Made by a program: the position numbers and the translations under genes
The notes under the pieces: generated by a model
Database searches by the model: none
What the model was told of the DNA's origin: nothing
What the model saw: the letters and a program-made list of their open reading frames with translations, nothing else
Part shown: piece after piece, positions 1-8,416 of the stretch
Numbering within the stretch: position 1 is the stretch's first letter
Layout of the letters: every line of letters begins with the position of its first letter
Origin: Tritrichomonas foetus
Lineage: Eukaryota; Parabasalia; Tritrichomonadida; Tritrichomonadidae
DNA length: 13,771 bases
NCBI GenBank assembly: GCA_001839685.1
Contig: MLAK01000604.1
Coordinates: 79,870 to 93,640, forward strand
Reading direction: 5' to 3'

Positions 1-3
1 GTT

Positions 4-2268
4 ATGGATAGTCAAAACGGATATCATTTTGAAGCTTATAAAAAAGCTCATAAAACCAGGAAATCACTGAAAAAACAGTTATTGTCGGAAATGAACTATA
101 AGTATTGTCATAATGAATTGTGCTCAGAACCACCTAAATTTTTTCATTTCCAGTATGAACATGATATAGTCTTTGAAGTTTTACCCAAACAATTTCGATC
201 ACCAATGAATAGAAATCAAATTTGCTCAGTTGCCCGTTTTAATAAAAAAATGAAGCATGACTTTAATTCCAAAAAATTAACAGATAATTGTCATAGTCAA
301 ATTTCTTCAGTTTTTTTGTCCGAAGATCAGTCATTACAGAATGACATTGAAAAACTAAAGAATAGCTATTGTGAAGTTTCTAGCGAAAAACAATTATTTT
401 TACTAGATTTATATAAAAAAGGAATGAAGAAACCCTCAAACGGTAAAAGATATAAAAACCATCAAACCAAACTTTTTTGGACAGAATTGTTTCTATTAAG
501 CAGAAAATCTTTTTCTTATGTTTCAAAAATGTTAAATGGTCCAGTTATATCAACTGTTTCTACTTGGTTAACAGAACACAGAGAAAATTATCCTCAAATA
601 GTTAAAGACAAAAAAGATATTGTATCGAATATTATTAAATGGAAAAAATTATATAACTTGTCAAACAATAATCTAATAGATGTTGGATTAGCAGTTGATG
701 CAATTAAGATCACAGAAACAGTCAAAATCAAAGAAAACTCTGAATTTTCGGGGTTGTTGAATTCAGATGATATCTCTATCGATGAAATAAATAATCTCCT
801 TAAATGTTTTAAATCATTTGAAAAATTTGTTCAAAAGCAATATGATAACAAAAATATTATTTCAAATATTTTTGTTTTTTATATCATTCCTTTAAACAAT
901 ATTTTTGCCAAACCTTTACCTATTTATTATATTGAACACTCGCAGGGAAACGCAGACGACAAAGTAATAAGAGATATATATGAAATGATTGATTTACTTC
1001 GACATCCAACTTTAAAATTAAATTTACATTTTTTGGCTCTTGATGGTGACCTAAAATATAAAGGCTTTCATGATACATTTATTCATGACTGGATGAGCAA
1101 CTTTAATCAAGCCAAAAATCTTTTTAATTCTTCTCATATGCTTTTTCATGTAATATGCGATCCGAATCATGTTCTGAAACGACTAAGGTATCGTTTTGTA
1201 AATCATGTCAAATTAGCTTGGACTTCTAAATCTAAACAATATGGAACTTTTGATATTCGTAATTTTTTTGATGTTCCTGAGAAAGTTCTTTCTAATAAGT
1301 CAAGTACCAAAATGGATGATTTTTTTCCCAAAGAATTATTTAAAAAGAAAAACCTTGCAACTTTATATGATTATGAAATATGGGATTTATTTTCGTTTTT
1401 TATGATCTGCGCATCTTTGAATATAGCTGTGCACGAAAACACCCCACGGTACACTGTATTGATGATGTTAAGTATTTCTGCTGAATTTTTATTAATTTAT
1501 CGAAGATTTTTAAATGGGAAAAAAAGTGAACATATTCCATACTTTAAAAATAATTCAATAATTAGTATTAATGGAACAACTTATCCTAATTATGAAAAGT
1601 CTGCGAAAACACAAAATACAAAACAAAGTAATGAAACAAAGCAACCTAGAACAATTGATATTAAAAACCAAATTATTGCAACTACTTTTTTAGATAAACC
1701 ACTAATTGATCATTTATTAAACGATATTGTAAGTTTAATTTCGGCATTGGGAACAGTTGAATCATCATTTTCGATGATAGAATATGGTACAATGTTGCTC
1801 GAACACTATTTTGGACGAGTTAGGCTAGGCTGTCGATATAATTATGAAATTGAAAAAATAATTGAAGTAATAGATCGTTTAATTATTATTGACCATATGA
1901 ATTTAAATAATCCAGATTTAACAAATACTGTGAATTCTCGAAATTATGAATTTGCTTGTGTTGAAGAAGGGTCAAATCAATTGGTAAAAGAGGATGTTCT
2001 GAAATGCAGACAAATTGCTTTACAATTATGGAAGAATATTGATTCCAGTGTATTATTACATGATGAAGAAATTCTTTTAGAGTCATTTTCTTTTGATTTC
2101 AAATCTTTAATAGATGATATTTATGACCTTGATTCTCTCATCGAAAAGCACAAACTTTCTCCTCCGAGACAAAGTAGATCCACAAATGAAACACGGTTAT
2201 TAAAACAAAACAACCAGACAATAGTTCGTAGATATTCCAATTCAGGATATGGGAAGATGAAAAAATAA
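4..2268 (+). CDS. P-element/THAP9-type DNA transposase, apparently intact
   Basis: This 754-residue protein is predicted to cut and join the ends of a P-superfamily DNA transposon in the nucleus. An N-terminal segment (about 1-150) is basic and has only scattered cysteines, with no clear THAP zinc finger. Residues 158-189 (FWTELFLLSRKSFSYVS onward) match the conserved block preceding the catalytic core of THAP9-like proteins. The RNase H-like core shows D232 in VDAIKIT, D347 in ALDGDLKY, the family signature DPNHVLKRLRYR (386-397, compare DPPHLLKNLRN) and LEHYFGRVR (599-607, compare LENFF.xIR), where E600 is a candidate third acidic residue. The length is close to the Drosophila P transposase, and there are no internal stops. 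The first ATG is only three bases from the window edge, so the true start and promoter may lie outside. Family assignment is from remembered motifs; I am confident of the superfamily but not of activity. Confidence 0.82.
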   Translation: MDSQNGYHFEAYKKAHKTRKSLKKQLLSEMNYKYCHNELCSEPPKFFHFQYEHDIVFEVLPKQFRSPMNRNQICSVARFNKKMKHDFNSKKLTDNCHSQISSVFLSEDQSLQNDIEKLKNSYCEVSSEKQLFLLDLYKKGMKKPSNGKRYKNHQTKLFWTELFLLSRKSFSYVSKMLNGPVISTVSTWLTEHRENYPQIVKDKKDIVSNIIKWKKLYNLSNNNLIDVGLAVDAIKITETVKIKENSEFSGLLNSDDISIDEINNLLKCFKSFEKFVQKQYDNKNIISNIFVFYIIPLNNIFAKPLPIYYIEHSQGNADDKVIRDIYEMIDLLRHPTLKLNLHFLALDGDLKYKGFHDTFIHDWMSNFNQAKNLFNSSHMLFHVICDPNHVLKRLRYRFVNHVKLAWTSKSKQYGTFDIRNFFDVPEKVLSNKSSTKMDDFFPKELFKKKNLATLYDYEIWDLFSFFMICASLNIAVHENTPRYTVLMMLSISAEFLLIYRRFLNGKKSEHIPYFKNNSIISINGTTYPNYEKSAKTQNTKQSNETKQPRTIDIKNQIIATTFLDKPLIDHLLNDIVSLISALGTVESSFSMIEYGTMLLEHYFGRVRLGCRYNYEIEKIIEVIDRLIIIDHMNLNNPDLTNTVNSRNYEFACVEEGSNQLVKEDVLKCRQIALQLWKNIDSSVLLHDEEILLESFSFDFKSLIDDIYDLDSLIEKHKLSPPRQSRSTNETRLLKQNNQTIVRRYSNSGYGKMKK

Positions 2269-2346
2269 TTTTTATAAAATATATAATAAAAAAGGAAAGA
2301 TATCTTTCATAGTAAATTCCTAAAATACTACCAATAATTTTCATTC

Positions 2347-2373
2347 ATTATGATTTTTTTCTTTCATCATAAT
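2347..2373. repeat. Hairpin, 8-bp stem
   Basis: ATTATGAT (2347-2354) and ATCATAAT (2366-2373) are perfect inverted copies around an 11-base T-rich loop, about 80 bases after the P-type transposase stop. It may be part of the element's 3' end or be AT-rich chance. Confidence 0.4.
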
Positions 2374-2531
2374 CGGTATAACTTTAATAAAGAATTAAAA
2401 ACTAGAAAATGATTGATGTTTAATGATTTTTTTTGAAATTCAATGNTTGGAAAAATTTTCTATAAGTTCATTCAAAAATATTATCCGGTCTTTGAATTTG
2501 TAAAATACAAATATTTAGAGTAAAACATTTG

Positions 2532-2555
2532 TAAAATGATTAATTTATCATTTTA
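2532..2555. repeat. Hairpin, 9-bp stem
   Basis: TAAAATGAT (2532-2540) and ATCATTTTA (2547-2555) are perfect inverted copies with a 6-base loop TAATTT. It lies in the spacer between the two transposases. The function is unknown, and chance is possible in DNA this AT-rich. Confidence 0.4.
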
Positions 2556-2968
2556 TAAACTCACAATAAGATATACAGTATTTTTATTAATTTTATTAAC
2601 TCATTGTGTTTTTTCTTTCTGAGAAAAAGAGATTCCGAAAAACAAACAAGGTTAAATCTAGGCGAATTGTAAAAAGTAAAGTAATTTTATTTTTAACTAA
2701 TGTTGCATATATAAATATGTATATATAATACTATCATATATTTTTTTTAAAAAAAATTAAAAATAGTCGAGTCGGTCGGGTTCTGAAATTTATGAAAATC
2801 TCACTCGTGTTCTCTCTCAATATCACCCAAAAATTTAGTTATTATTATACTAGAGTAACTGGATTTAATAGCTGATAGTAGGATTTAATTATCGACGGTA
2901 ATATTTTAAATTTAAGGTCAATTTTATAATAATATATAAGCATTCAAATATTGGCCCCAAAATCCATT

Positions 2969-2974
2969 TCATTA
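2969..2974 (+). promoter_or_regulatory. Inr-type initiator of the pogo-like gene
   Basis: The motif TCATTA fits the trichomonad initiator consensus TCA+1Py(T/A). The predicted start base is the A at 2971, six bases before the ATG at 2977, which is the very short leader typical of Trichomonas mRNAs. No TATA-like element is needed in this group. Confidence 0.5.
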
Positions 2975-2976
2975 AA

Positions 2977-4448
2977 ATGTATCATCAAAGAAGAGATGCA
3001 ATCCCTCATGACAATCTAATGATTGAACTAATCCCTAATGAGAAAAAAGAAGAGTTAAACATGCTCTTTTACGATCAACGCTTTATAAAAGCCAAAACAT
3101 ATCAAGAGCAAGTTGTAATATACTGTAAAATACTTCGCGAGGAAAATGAGGTAAGGATACCATATGAACTTATAGGTGCTCTATTTGGGAAATTGGGTTC
3201 CACTATTCATTCATATTACCAAAAGAGCAAAATTGTGACTCTTCAACCTTGTCGACCAATATTTCTAAATAAAGATGCTCTTGATTTCGTCAAAGACGTA
3301 ATAATGGCCAAATTCATCGGAAAACAGCCGGTTACATATGACTTTTGGATTGATGAAATATAAAAACAATTTTTTATAGATATTAAAATCGATACACTTA
3401 AGAATATTTGTAGAACAATGCCTGAAGTCACAAATGTAACAGGAATACCAATGGAAAAATCAATGGTAGAAACAAAAGAATCAGAAATTGAATTAGATGC
3501 AATGTTAGATGATGTTCCTGGTTCTTTCGTATTCAACGTTGATGAAGAAGGTTGTTCAGAATGGTGTGATGCTTCGGAGATGAAGGTACTAGTACCTTCA
3601 TCATACCAAGGGAGCACAATTAAAATACCTGTTGATCGAAATAGCAAAAGGTCAACCATTGTTGCTTGTCTATCAGGTGATGGAAAGGCAATGAGGCAAT
3701 TGATTTTTTATCAAGGAAGATATTAGGAGATGATATCAGACTCTGAGGGTACTCTGATGAAGATGCATTATTGGCTCATCATAAAAATGCCTACATGCCT
3801 ACTAAACTCTTTGACTTCTGGGCTGAGCAAATATTTTTTCCAACACTTGTTGAAAAGAAGAGAAAATTTTCATATTCTGGACCTGCTTTATTATTACTTG
3901 ATGGCTTGGGGGCTCACGATAGTGCAGATTTCATTGAAGAGTGTAAGCTTAACAATGTTTATGTACTATATTTTGTTCCCCACACAAGCGATCAATGCCA
4001 ACCATTGGATTTGATCACATTCTCACTTTTAAAAAAGAATTTAAATGTTCAACATTCAAGAAATAAAAATCTGTCCATTCAAATGGTTAAGATGCTTGGA
4101 GTCTGGTATTAAAGCACAGCACCTCATCCCATTCAGACTGCATTTCCTTGTGAGGGGCTAAAGGCATATTTCAAAGATTAAGCAATATATTGGAAAAGTT
4201 CAACGAAAAATGCAACAACCATTTGAAATCTCAAGGATTACCGTGACGAATTATTGAAACCAAAGTTGCAGATTCATAGAATCATGAGCATTAGAAAATA
4301 TATGTGCAACAGTAGATAATATATTCCAATTGGTCTCGAGTCATCAGCTTCTGCTTCATCTAATCCGACTATTAATAATAATATCATTTTAGTTGATTCA
4401 GCTAATGTTTCGAAAGAATATTTTTTAAAACCTTCTGTTCCTACCTAA
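2977..4448 (+). pseudogene. Broken pogo/Tigger-like DDE transposase
   Basis: The ancestral product would excise and insert a Tc1/mariner-superfamily (pogo branch) transposon. Codons 1-128 contain a helix-turn-helix-like region (about residues 60-85) and a CENP-B-like segment. After an in-frame TAA (3361-3363) the same frame resumes and carries the first catalytic aspartate in FNVDEEGCSEW (codon 3541). A frameshift between about 3660 and 3727, plus a TGA at 3744-3746, leads into a second frame. That frame has the second aspartate in LLLLDGLGAHDS (codon 3900) and the third in PHTSDQCQPLD (codon 4008). The same frame then continues past TAA at 4110-4112 and 4179-4181 to a TAA at 4446-4448. The motif order D, DG..aH, QPLD is diagnostic of the DDE_1 group. 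At least four stops and one frameshift make it non-functional, although its Inr is intact. Confidence 0.85.
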
Positions 4449-4894
4449 CAAATCCAAACACGAGATGTATCATTAACGAGAGTAGAGGACATCATATATG
4501 TAATATAAGCCAAAAATTATTAAAATCTAATAAAGTACTTATTTCAAATCTTATTGGTAAAAATCATATCTTTTTAACGTAAAAGAATTTAGAGTATGCA
4601 ATTGATACAATAACAAGTCAAGAATGTAAAATTATTATTCCAGATGTCGAGAATGGTTGTGTCGCTAAATACTCACCAATCAGAAAAATTGAGCAAATAA
4701 CAATAAAAGATTCTAATGGTATCATTACTGACTTTAAACAAACAATGAATGCACAATATAATGAGCTTAAGAATAAACATCAAATCTGTCTGAAGTTTGT
4801 CTATAATTTTTAAACGGATTTATTTTTAGCTGAACAAAGAGAGGAGAATTTAACAATACAGGGTGGAACTGAGAGTCAACAAGCTGGAAACTGA
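4449..4894 (+). pseudogene. Probable C-terminal tail of the pogo-like pseudogene
   Basis: A third reading frame takes over where the transposase frame stops and reads protein-like to a TGA at 4892-4894. It is interrupted by a TAA at about 4577 and another at about 4811. Segments such as KIIIPDVENGCVAKYSPIRK have ordinary amino-acid composition rather than the low-complexity output expected of AT-rich non-coding DNA. Including it brings the ancestral protein to roughly 640 codons. Assignment to the same gene rests only on position and continuity; it could instead be a separate fragment. Confidence 0.45.
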
Positions 4895-4919
4895 TATAAC
4901 TCATTGCTGCACTATTTTT

Positions 4920-5546
4920 TCATATCTTATCTTGTTTCTTATTAATAATGATTGGAAATCCTTGTTTCATAAATGAATTTATTCTGTAGCTTACACATTT
5001 ATTTATATTGGTTTCTTTACCGATGCTCTGACCTTGATCATAAATTAAATACATAGCTTTTCCATAACAAGTGAATGGAGTCGATTCAAAAACATAAGTA
5101 TATTTATCTCCTTTTATACTTAATATATCGTCGAATGAAGTATTATATAAACCCATCAGAACACATACTCGATGTGAAGCTGATTTAATACAAAACTCTT
5201 TATCCATCTCAATATAAAGTTTTTCATTTCTTATTTCTATTACTGATTCTACCAGTTCCTCCTATAGCATTTCTACAATATGATCTAATACTTCTGAATG
5301 ATAGTAAAACTTTGTCATTTTTAATGTCACATCATTTATTCCATCTATTTCAAATGTTATGTAGTCACTTTCATCAGTTAGTGTAAAGATTGCCTAAGTA
5401 CTTATAGAATCGATTCTATATTTTTCTTTTTTGCATCCTCGTGGGATATTAATATGCATTCCACTGTTCCTTAATTTTTTGTAATTGAGCTCTGAATGCC
5501 ATATATCATGAATTTTAAATGCATTAAAAATATCAATATCGCCCTA
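4920..5546 (-). pseudogene. Unknown protein, single frame broken only by TAG codons
   Basis: One minus-strand frame reads as protein-like sequence from about 5543 down to a TGA at 4920-4922, about 208 codons. It is interrupted only by TAG at 5394-5396 and 5262-5264, with a further TAG at 5544-5546 at the upstream edge. The uninterrupted 95-codon end (from the ATG at 5207) includes IKSASHRVCVLMGLYNT and PFTCYGKAMYLIYDQ. The upstream part includes ESDYITFEIDGINDVTLKM, which has the look of a beta-rich structural protein. I could not assign a family. A structural protein of a Maverick-like element is one possibility, suggested by style and genomic setting rather than a verified match. Its 3' end lies 25 bases from the end of the convergent pogo-like relic. 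Confidence 0.55.
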
Positions 5547-5550
5547 TTCT

Positions 5551-6129
5551 GCAGAAAGTGCACAGGCGATTCAATTAGTTGATGGTAAATTTTAATTATA
5601 TTACGACAAACAAAAGAAACAAGCTATATTAGACGCAGGTGATGAAAAAATTAGTTTTAATTGTGAACACCAAAAGAGAAGTAGATAACAATATTGGTAC
5701 AGGAGGCAACTTTAGTACTAAATTACATTGCACCGATCAATGCACAACACAATCAACGATTCATGACCTAGTTCTTGTACTACAAGAGCATGAAGAATCA
5801 GACGTAGTCCTAATAGAACAGTAGACCCCAAAGAATACTAAGTGCTTTGGTTAGATGCACCCCATAGCTATTTATTTCCACGACACTACTGTGAAAATCA
5901 TCAATCTCCGAGAGGAGCTTTAAATACTTAAGTTGCCATATAGCACCAAAAATAAGACTCTTAAAAAGTTGAGTGGCAAAGTACAACTACCTTTATGAAT
6001 AAGTTGTTTAATCACACTTTGCCACCAGAAATCACTAAGTGTGACGACACAACAGACGCTTACCTACAACTTCACACATTTATGGATTATGATAAAGAAT
6101 TACCCGAGTCTCGTTGTTCAGTTGAATGA
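5551..6129 (+). pseudogene. Decayed plus-strand coding relic, unknown family
   Basis: Three stretches share one frame: 5551-5688 (with DKQKKQAILDAGDEKISFN, interrupted once), 5842-5931 (LWLDAPHSYLFPRHYCENHQ) and 5995-6129 (starting MNKLFNHTLPPEITKCDD and ending in TGA). Between the first two, the neighbouring frame is open (5639-5824) and supplies the continuation. The pattern fits one ancestral ORF of about 190 codons damaged by an indel pair and several stops. No domain was recognised. It begins where the minus-strand relic ends, at the palindrome TTCTGCAGAA (5547-5556). Confidence 0.4.
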
Positions 6130-6331
6130 CTTTTACGACTAAAGAACCCTGCTATGTGATTGATCTGGTCAATTATTTTTGTCATCAGGTTTTGATAGCT
6201 GTATTGATTCGCTTCAAAGAGTTCATTAATATTCACCACAAAAGTGACAGATAGATACCATAAAAGTGTTACTTAAATATTATTGTCAATTAATTTGCCT
6301 TTAAAGTACCAGAATCGCCTATAAATAAAAA

Positions 6332-6389
6332 AATATGATAAATTATATTGCCCATAACCGTTTTAATAATATGATTAATTATATTTGCC
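6332..6389. repeat. Imperfect direct repeat pair, about 21 bp
   Basis: AATATGATAAATTATATTGCC (6332-6352) recurs at 6368-6389 as a 22-base copy with one substitution and one inserted T. The start-to-start distance is 36 bases. The function is unknown. Confidence 0.55.
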
Positions 6390-6421
6390 TTGACTACCGA
6401 CTTATGACATGACATATAACC

Positions 6422-6459
6422 CCTATATATGTTATTTTTATTACAATAACACATATAGG
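6422..6459. repeat. Inverted repeat / hairpin, 15-bp arms
   Basis: CCTATATATGTTATT (6422-6436) is inverted at 6445-6459 with a single mismatch, around an 8-base loop. This is the longest small hairpin in the 4.9-10.4 kb block. It could be a terminal or subterminal piece of an element, or a cruciform-forming AT site. Confidence 0.6.
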
Positions 6460-6486
6460 ACGCACAGACTGAAGCAGTGAGAAGCT

Positions 6487-6922
6487 CTAAGCGAATGGAT
6501 TGTAGTTTTTTTCCAGCACATAGCTTTCTGGAGAATTTTCAACATTCTGCACATAACAGTTTTACCCATGACTATCATCAGAAACTTCTGCGTTTTTAGC
6601 GCATGGCATTGTTACACATGGTTCCTGCTGTATTGTATCTTTTTCAATGGAAGCACATGGATTTTCACATGTTTTAATTTCTTTATCAATTTTTGCACAT
6701 GGATCCTCGTATGGCTTATTTTCTTTATTTTTTCATGGTCAATTGTGCCTGCACCTTTCTTAGAATTACTCATGAATTCTAGAAATTTTAGGTACAACAT
6801 TTGATCAGTAGTACTTGCTTTTTTTTAACATTGGTACCTTGTGTATCTTTCGAAACATTTTCTTGTTCCATAAACTTACGAAATTTTGGGAATAAAGCTT
6901 TGTCTTCCATTCTTTTTTGCAT
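6487..6922 (-). pseudogene. Broken gene with proline-cysteine (PCA) repeats
   Basis: Reading from an ATG at 6920-6922, the first frame gives a lysine-rich start with MEDKALFPKFRKFMEQENV. A frameshift around 6825 leads to a second frame with DQMLYLKFLEFMSNSKKG, so the two halves look like diverged internal repeats (D..L..KF..FM). A second frameshift near 6725 enters a frame reading PYEDPCAK, ENPCAS, EPCVTMPCAK, then a TAA at 6562-6564. Further protein-like sequence in the same frame ends in TAG at 6487-6489. The four PC-containing motifs resemble no domain I can name. An Inr-like TCATTA sits 17 bases upstream. Other-frame ORFs over this stretch are shadows. Confidence 0.45.
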
Positions 6923-6935
6923 CCATAAAGTATAA

Positions 6936-6941
6936 TAATGA
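6936..6941 (-). promoter_or_regulatory. Inr-like initiator of the PCA-repeat gene
   Basis: On the minus strand the motif TCATTA has its presumed start A at 6939, 17 bases before the ATG at 6922. Position and sequence fit the trichomonad Inr. The GC-rich island begins about 30 bases further upstream. Confidence 0.35.
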
Positions 6942-6969
6942 AGTGGCGATGTGATAATTTAAAAAAAAA

Positions 6970-7021
6970 CTCGAGCGGCGGGCGAGCCGCTCCGCGGCCT
7001 TCGGGCTCACTTCGTTCGCAG
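6970..7021. repeat. GC-rich hairpin island in AT-rich DNA
   Basis: About 50 bases of strongly GC-rich sequence sit between an A9 tract and AT-rich DNA. It contains a 7-bp perfect stem (GAGCGGC at 6973-6979 with GCCGCTC at 6986-6992), a CCGCGG palindrome (6992-6997), and GCC-TTCG-GGC (6997-7006), a short stem with a stable tetraloop. The base composition is unlike everything around it, suggesting a dispersed repeat or foreign insertion. Translation across it gives an arginine-rich artefact, not a gene. Confidence 0.65.
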
Positions 7022-7260
7022 TATTTATGTTTCCTTATTTTTCTGAACCACTTGATCCATTGATCCACCTTGATCAATGCTGGGAAAATTTAGCACCCCA
7101 AAATCATGTTTTTTTGTATAAATTGGGGTGTAACTTTTTCACAGACTTTGAACCACATGGATAAACTGGATCACTAGAGCTTGATATAACTCAGAATATA
7201 ATCCACATACAGATTTACAAGATTATTTTATTTCTTCTTCTTGTTGTGATACCATCTATA
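7022..7260. other. Intergenic stretch with two small hairpins
   Basis: No coding sequence was recognised. Two inverted repeats are visible: CATTGATC/GATCAATG (7058-7065 and 7072-7079, loop 6) and CACCCCAA/TTGGGGTG (7094-7101 and 7123-7130, loop 21). The first also contains two direct copies of TTGATCCA. Confidence 0.45.
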
Positions 7261-7416
7261 TTATGATTTAAATTGTAGCATTTGCTGTAATTTAGTTTCC
7301 ATTCTTTCATATCTTGCGTTTATTACTGTTCTCTCTTCTAATAAATTATTTATATATGCTGCACCTTCTTTCATGAGTTTCTCATTTGATGCATTAGCTT
7401 CTCTGTGGTTAGACAT
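7261..7416 (-). CDS. Small predicted coiled-coil protein (51 aa)
   Basis: An uninterrupted minus-strand ORF runs from ATG (7416) to TAA (7261-7263). The product is charged and helix-forming, beginning MSNHREANASNEKL and continuing with LLEERTVINARYERMETKLQ, whose hydrophobic spacing suggests a coiled coil. No family was recognised. It starts 16 bases after the TAA of the larger minus-strand relic upstream, so it may be a separate small gene or the tail of that one. No Inr is obvious before the ATG. Short ORFs of this size can occur by chance, but the composition argues for real ancestry. Confidence 0.35.
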   Translation of the reverse strand: MSNHREANASNEKLMKEGAAYINNLLEERTVINARYERMETKLQQMLQFKS

Positions 7417-7432
7417 TATTAATTAGTGTCAT

Positions 7433-8409
7433 TTATTTATCCATTAACAATATATTTGTAGTAAGTGTACATTCATTTGGAATTAATACATTAAACTTCT
7501 GATTAAGAAAATCAGGAAACTATGATTTCAAATCATAACATATAAGTCGCATTGCTTTAACTTGTTTATCTAGCCATTGAGTCAAATCTGTTACGGTCTT
7601 ACTTGATGCTGCTCATAACCCTCATCCATTTTTTCATACTTTTATAATTCCTATTCATAAAATTGAATTTTTCTGATGGATTTCGCTTTTATATTGATTT
7701 AATCGCTGATAATCTACTTATGGTTCTGATTACGTTTCTGAATCCGATTCAGACTGTGATTCTAGTTCTTTTATTCTTTTCTATTATTTGCTCTTGGTAA
7801 TTTTTCTTATTTTTCTTGTATTTGCTTTTATAAGATTTAGGATTTGTTGAGGAGACATACACATATTTTACTTATCGAAATTGGGTGTGTTTCCTATTAT
7901 ATCTTCTAATGGTTTGTCATATTTTTCCTGATATTCTTTTAGTTGATTTTCAAGAATAGTCTGATGTTTTATTGTTATGTCAAGTTGCTGCAATTGTGCT
8001 TTCTCATTAGATAAACATGTCATTTGTTCCTGTAATTAATGAACTTTGTTAGCCAAATTATCTTTTTCAGTTTTATGGATATTTCATTGTATACGTATTT
8101 ATGCTAAATGATCACCATAGATGTAGAAAGCTGCCTGCCAAAGTGCTTCTCTTTTGATCTCATCGATTTTGTTTTCCCAAAATGCTGGATGTTTCTCGAT
8201 GACGAATTGTCTACATGCTTTTTGGCTACATCATAAGCTGCTGGTAGAAGTTCTTCAGGAATTCTTCGAATATTCATTGACTCATTGAACTTGTTCATGT
8301 CATCCAAGTTAAATTTTATGATTAGTCATTGTTTTTCATCAGTGATTGTTTTATTTTTTTCATTATGCATAACTGATATTATTGGAAGATGAGAGTCGAT
8401 AACATCCAT
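7433..8409 (-). pseudogene. Broken coiled-coil-rich gene, unknown family
   Basis: Starting at ATG (8409), the frame reads MDVIDSHLPIISVMHNEKNK, then an in-frame TGA, then MNIRRIPEELLPAAYDVAKK. A frameshift near 8220 moves coding to another frame with FVIEKHPAFWENKIDEIKRE and then LSNEKAQLQQLDITIKHQTI, a heptad-like coiled coil. It continues through several stops with an acidic SESDSE stretch. The last part contains TVTDLTQWLDKQVKAM and ends in TAA at 7433-7435. The ancestral protein would have been roughly 320 residues, and coherence through multiple lesions indicates a genuine dead gene. An Inr (TCACTT) lies 11 bases before the ATG. The role is unknown; a structural or scaffold protein of a mobile element is one guess. 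Confidence 0.5.
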
Positions 8410-8416
8410 TATATGC

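Larger units (their letters stand above)
2269..2976. other. AT-rich intergenic spacer with small hairpins
   Basis: No protein-like reading was found on either strand. The stretch may include the 3' non-coding end of the P-type element, but no terminal repeat can be identified because the 5' end is outside the window. It contains one ambiguous base (2446), two hairpins (2347-2373 and 2532-2555) and a short GC-richer patch of repeated GTCG at about 2767-2780. A 20-base imperfect tandem pair beginning GGATTTAAT lies at 2861-2880 and 2881-2900. The spacer ends at the Inr of the pogo-like gene. Confidence 0.6.
6130..6486. other. Non-coding AT-rich stretch with repeats
   Basis: No convincing coding sequence is visible. 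The notable content is an imperfect direct repeat (6332-6352 and 6368-6389) and a strong inverted repeat (6422-6459). It separates the plus-strand relic from the 3' end of the minus-strand PCA-repeat relic. Confidence 0.5.

Noticed and set aside
1886..2344. Two minus-strand ORFs (66 and 68 codons)
   Set aside because: Both are wholly or mostly antisense to the end of the intact P-type transposase.
3243..3659. 138-codon minus-strand ORF
   Set aside because: It is antisense to the pogo-like transposase, whose catalytic motifs fix the coding strand.
3730..4014. 94-codon plus-strand ORF
   Set aside because: It overlaps the catalytic segment of the pogo-like gene in the wrong frame and lacks its motifs.
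4920..5546. TAG reassigned to an amino acid
   Set aside because: Other genes in the window contain TAA and TGA lesions and real TAG terminators, so pseudogene decay is simpler.
6568..6804. 78-codon plus-strand ORF rich in Phe and Trp, resembling a membrane protein
   Set aside because: It is the antisense shadow of the PCA-repeat relic; the hydrophobic pattern comes from complementing Lys/Pro/Cys codons.
6805..7077. 90-codon minus-strand ORF running through the GC island
   Set aside because: It translates the hairpin island as an Arg-rich run and reads the real relic (start at 6922) in the wrong frame.
8104..8307. 67-codon minus-strand ORF as a standalone gene
   Set aside because: Only its first part is in the ancestral frame; after about 8220 another frame carries the coherent sequence.
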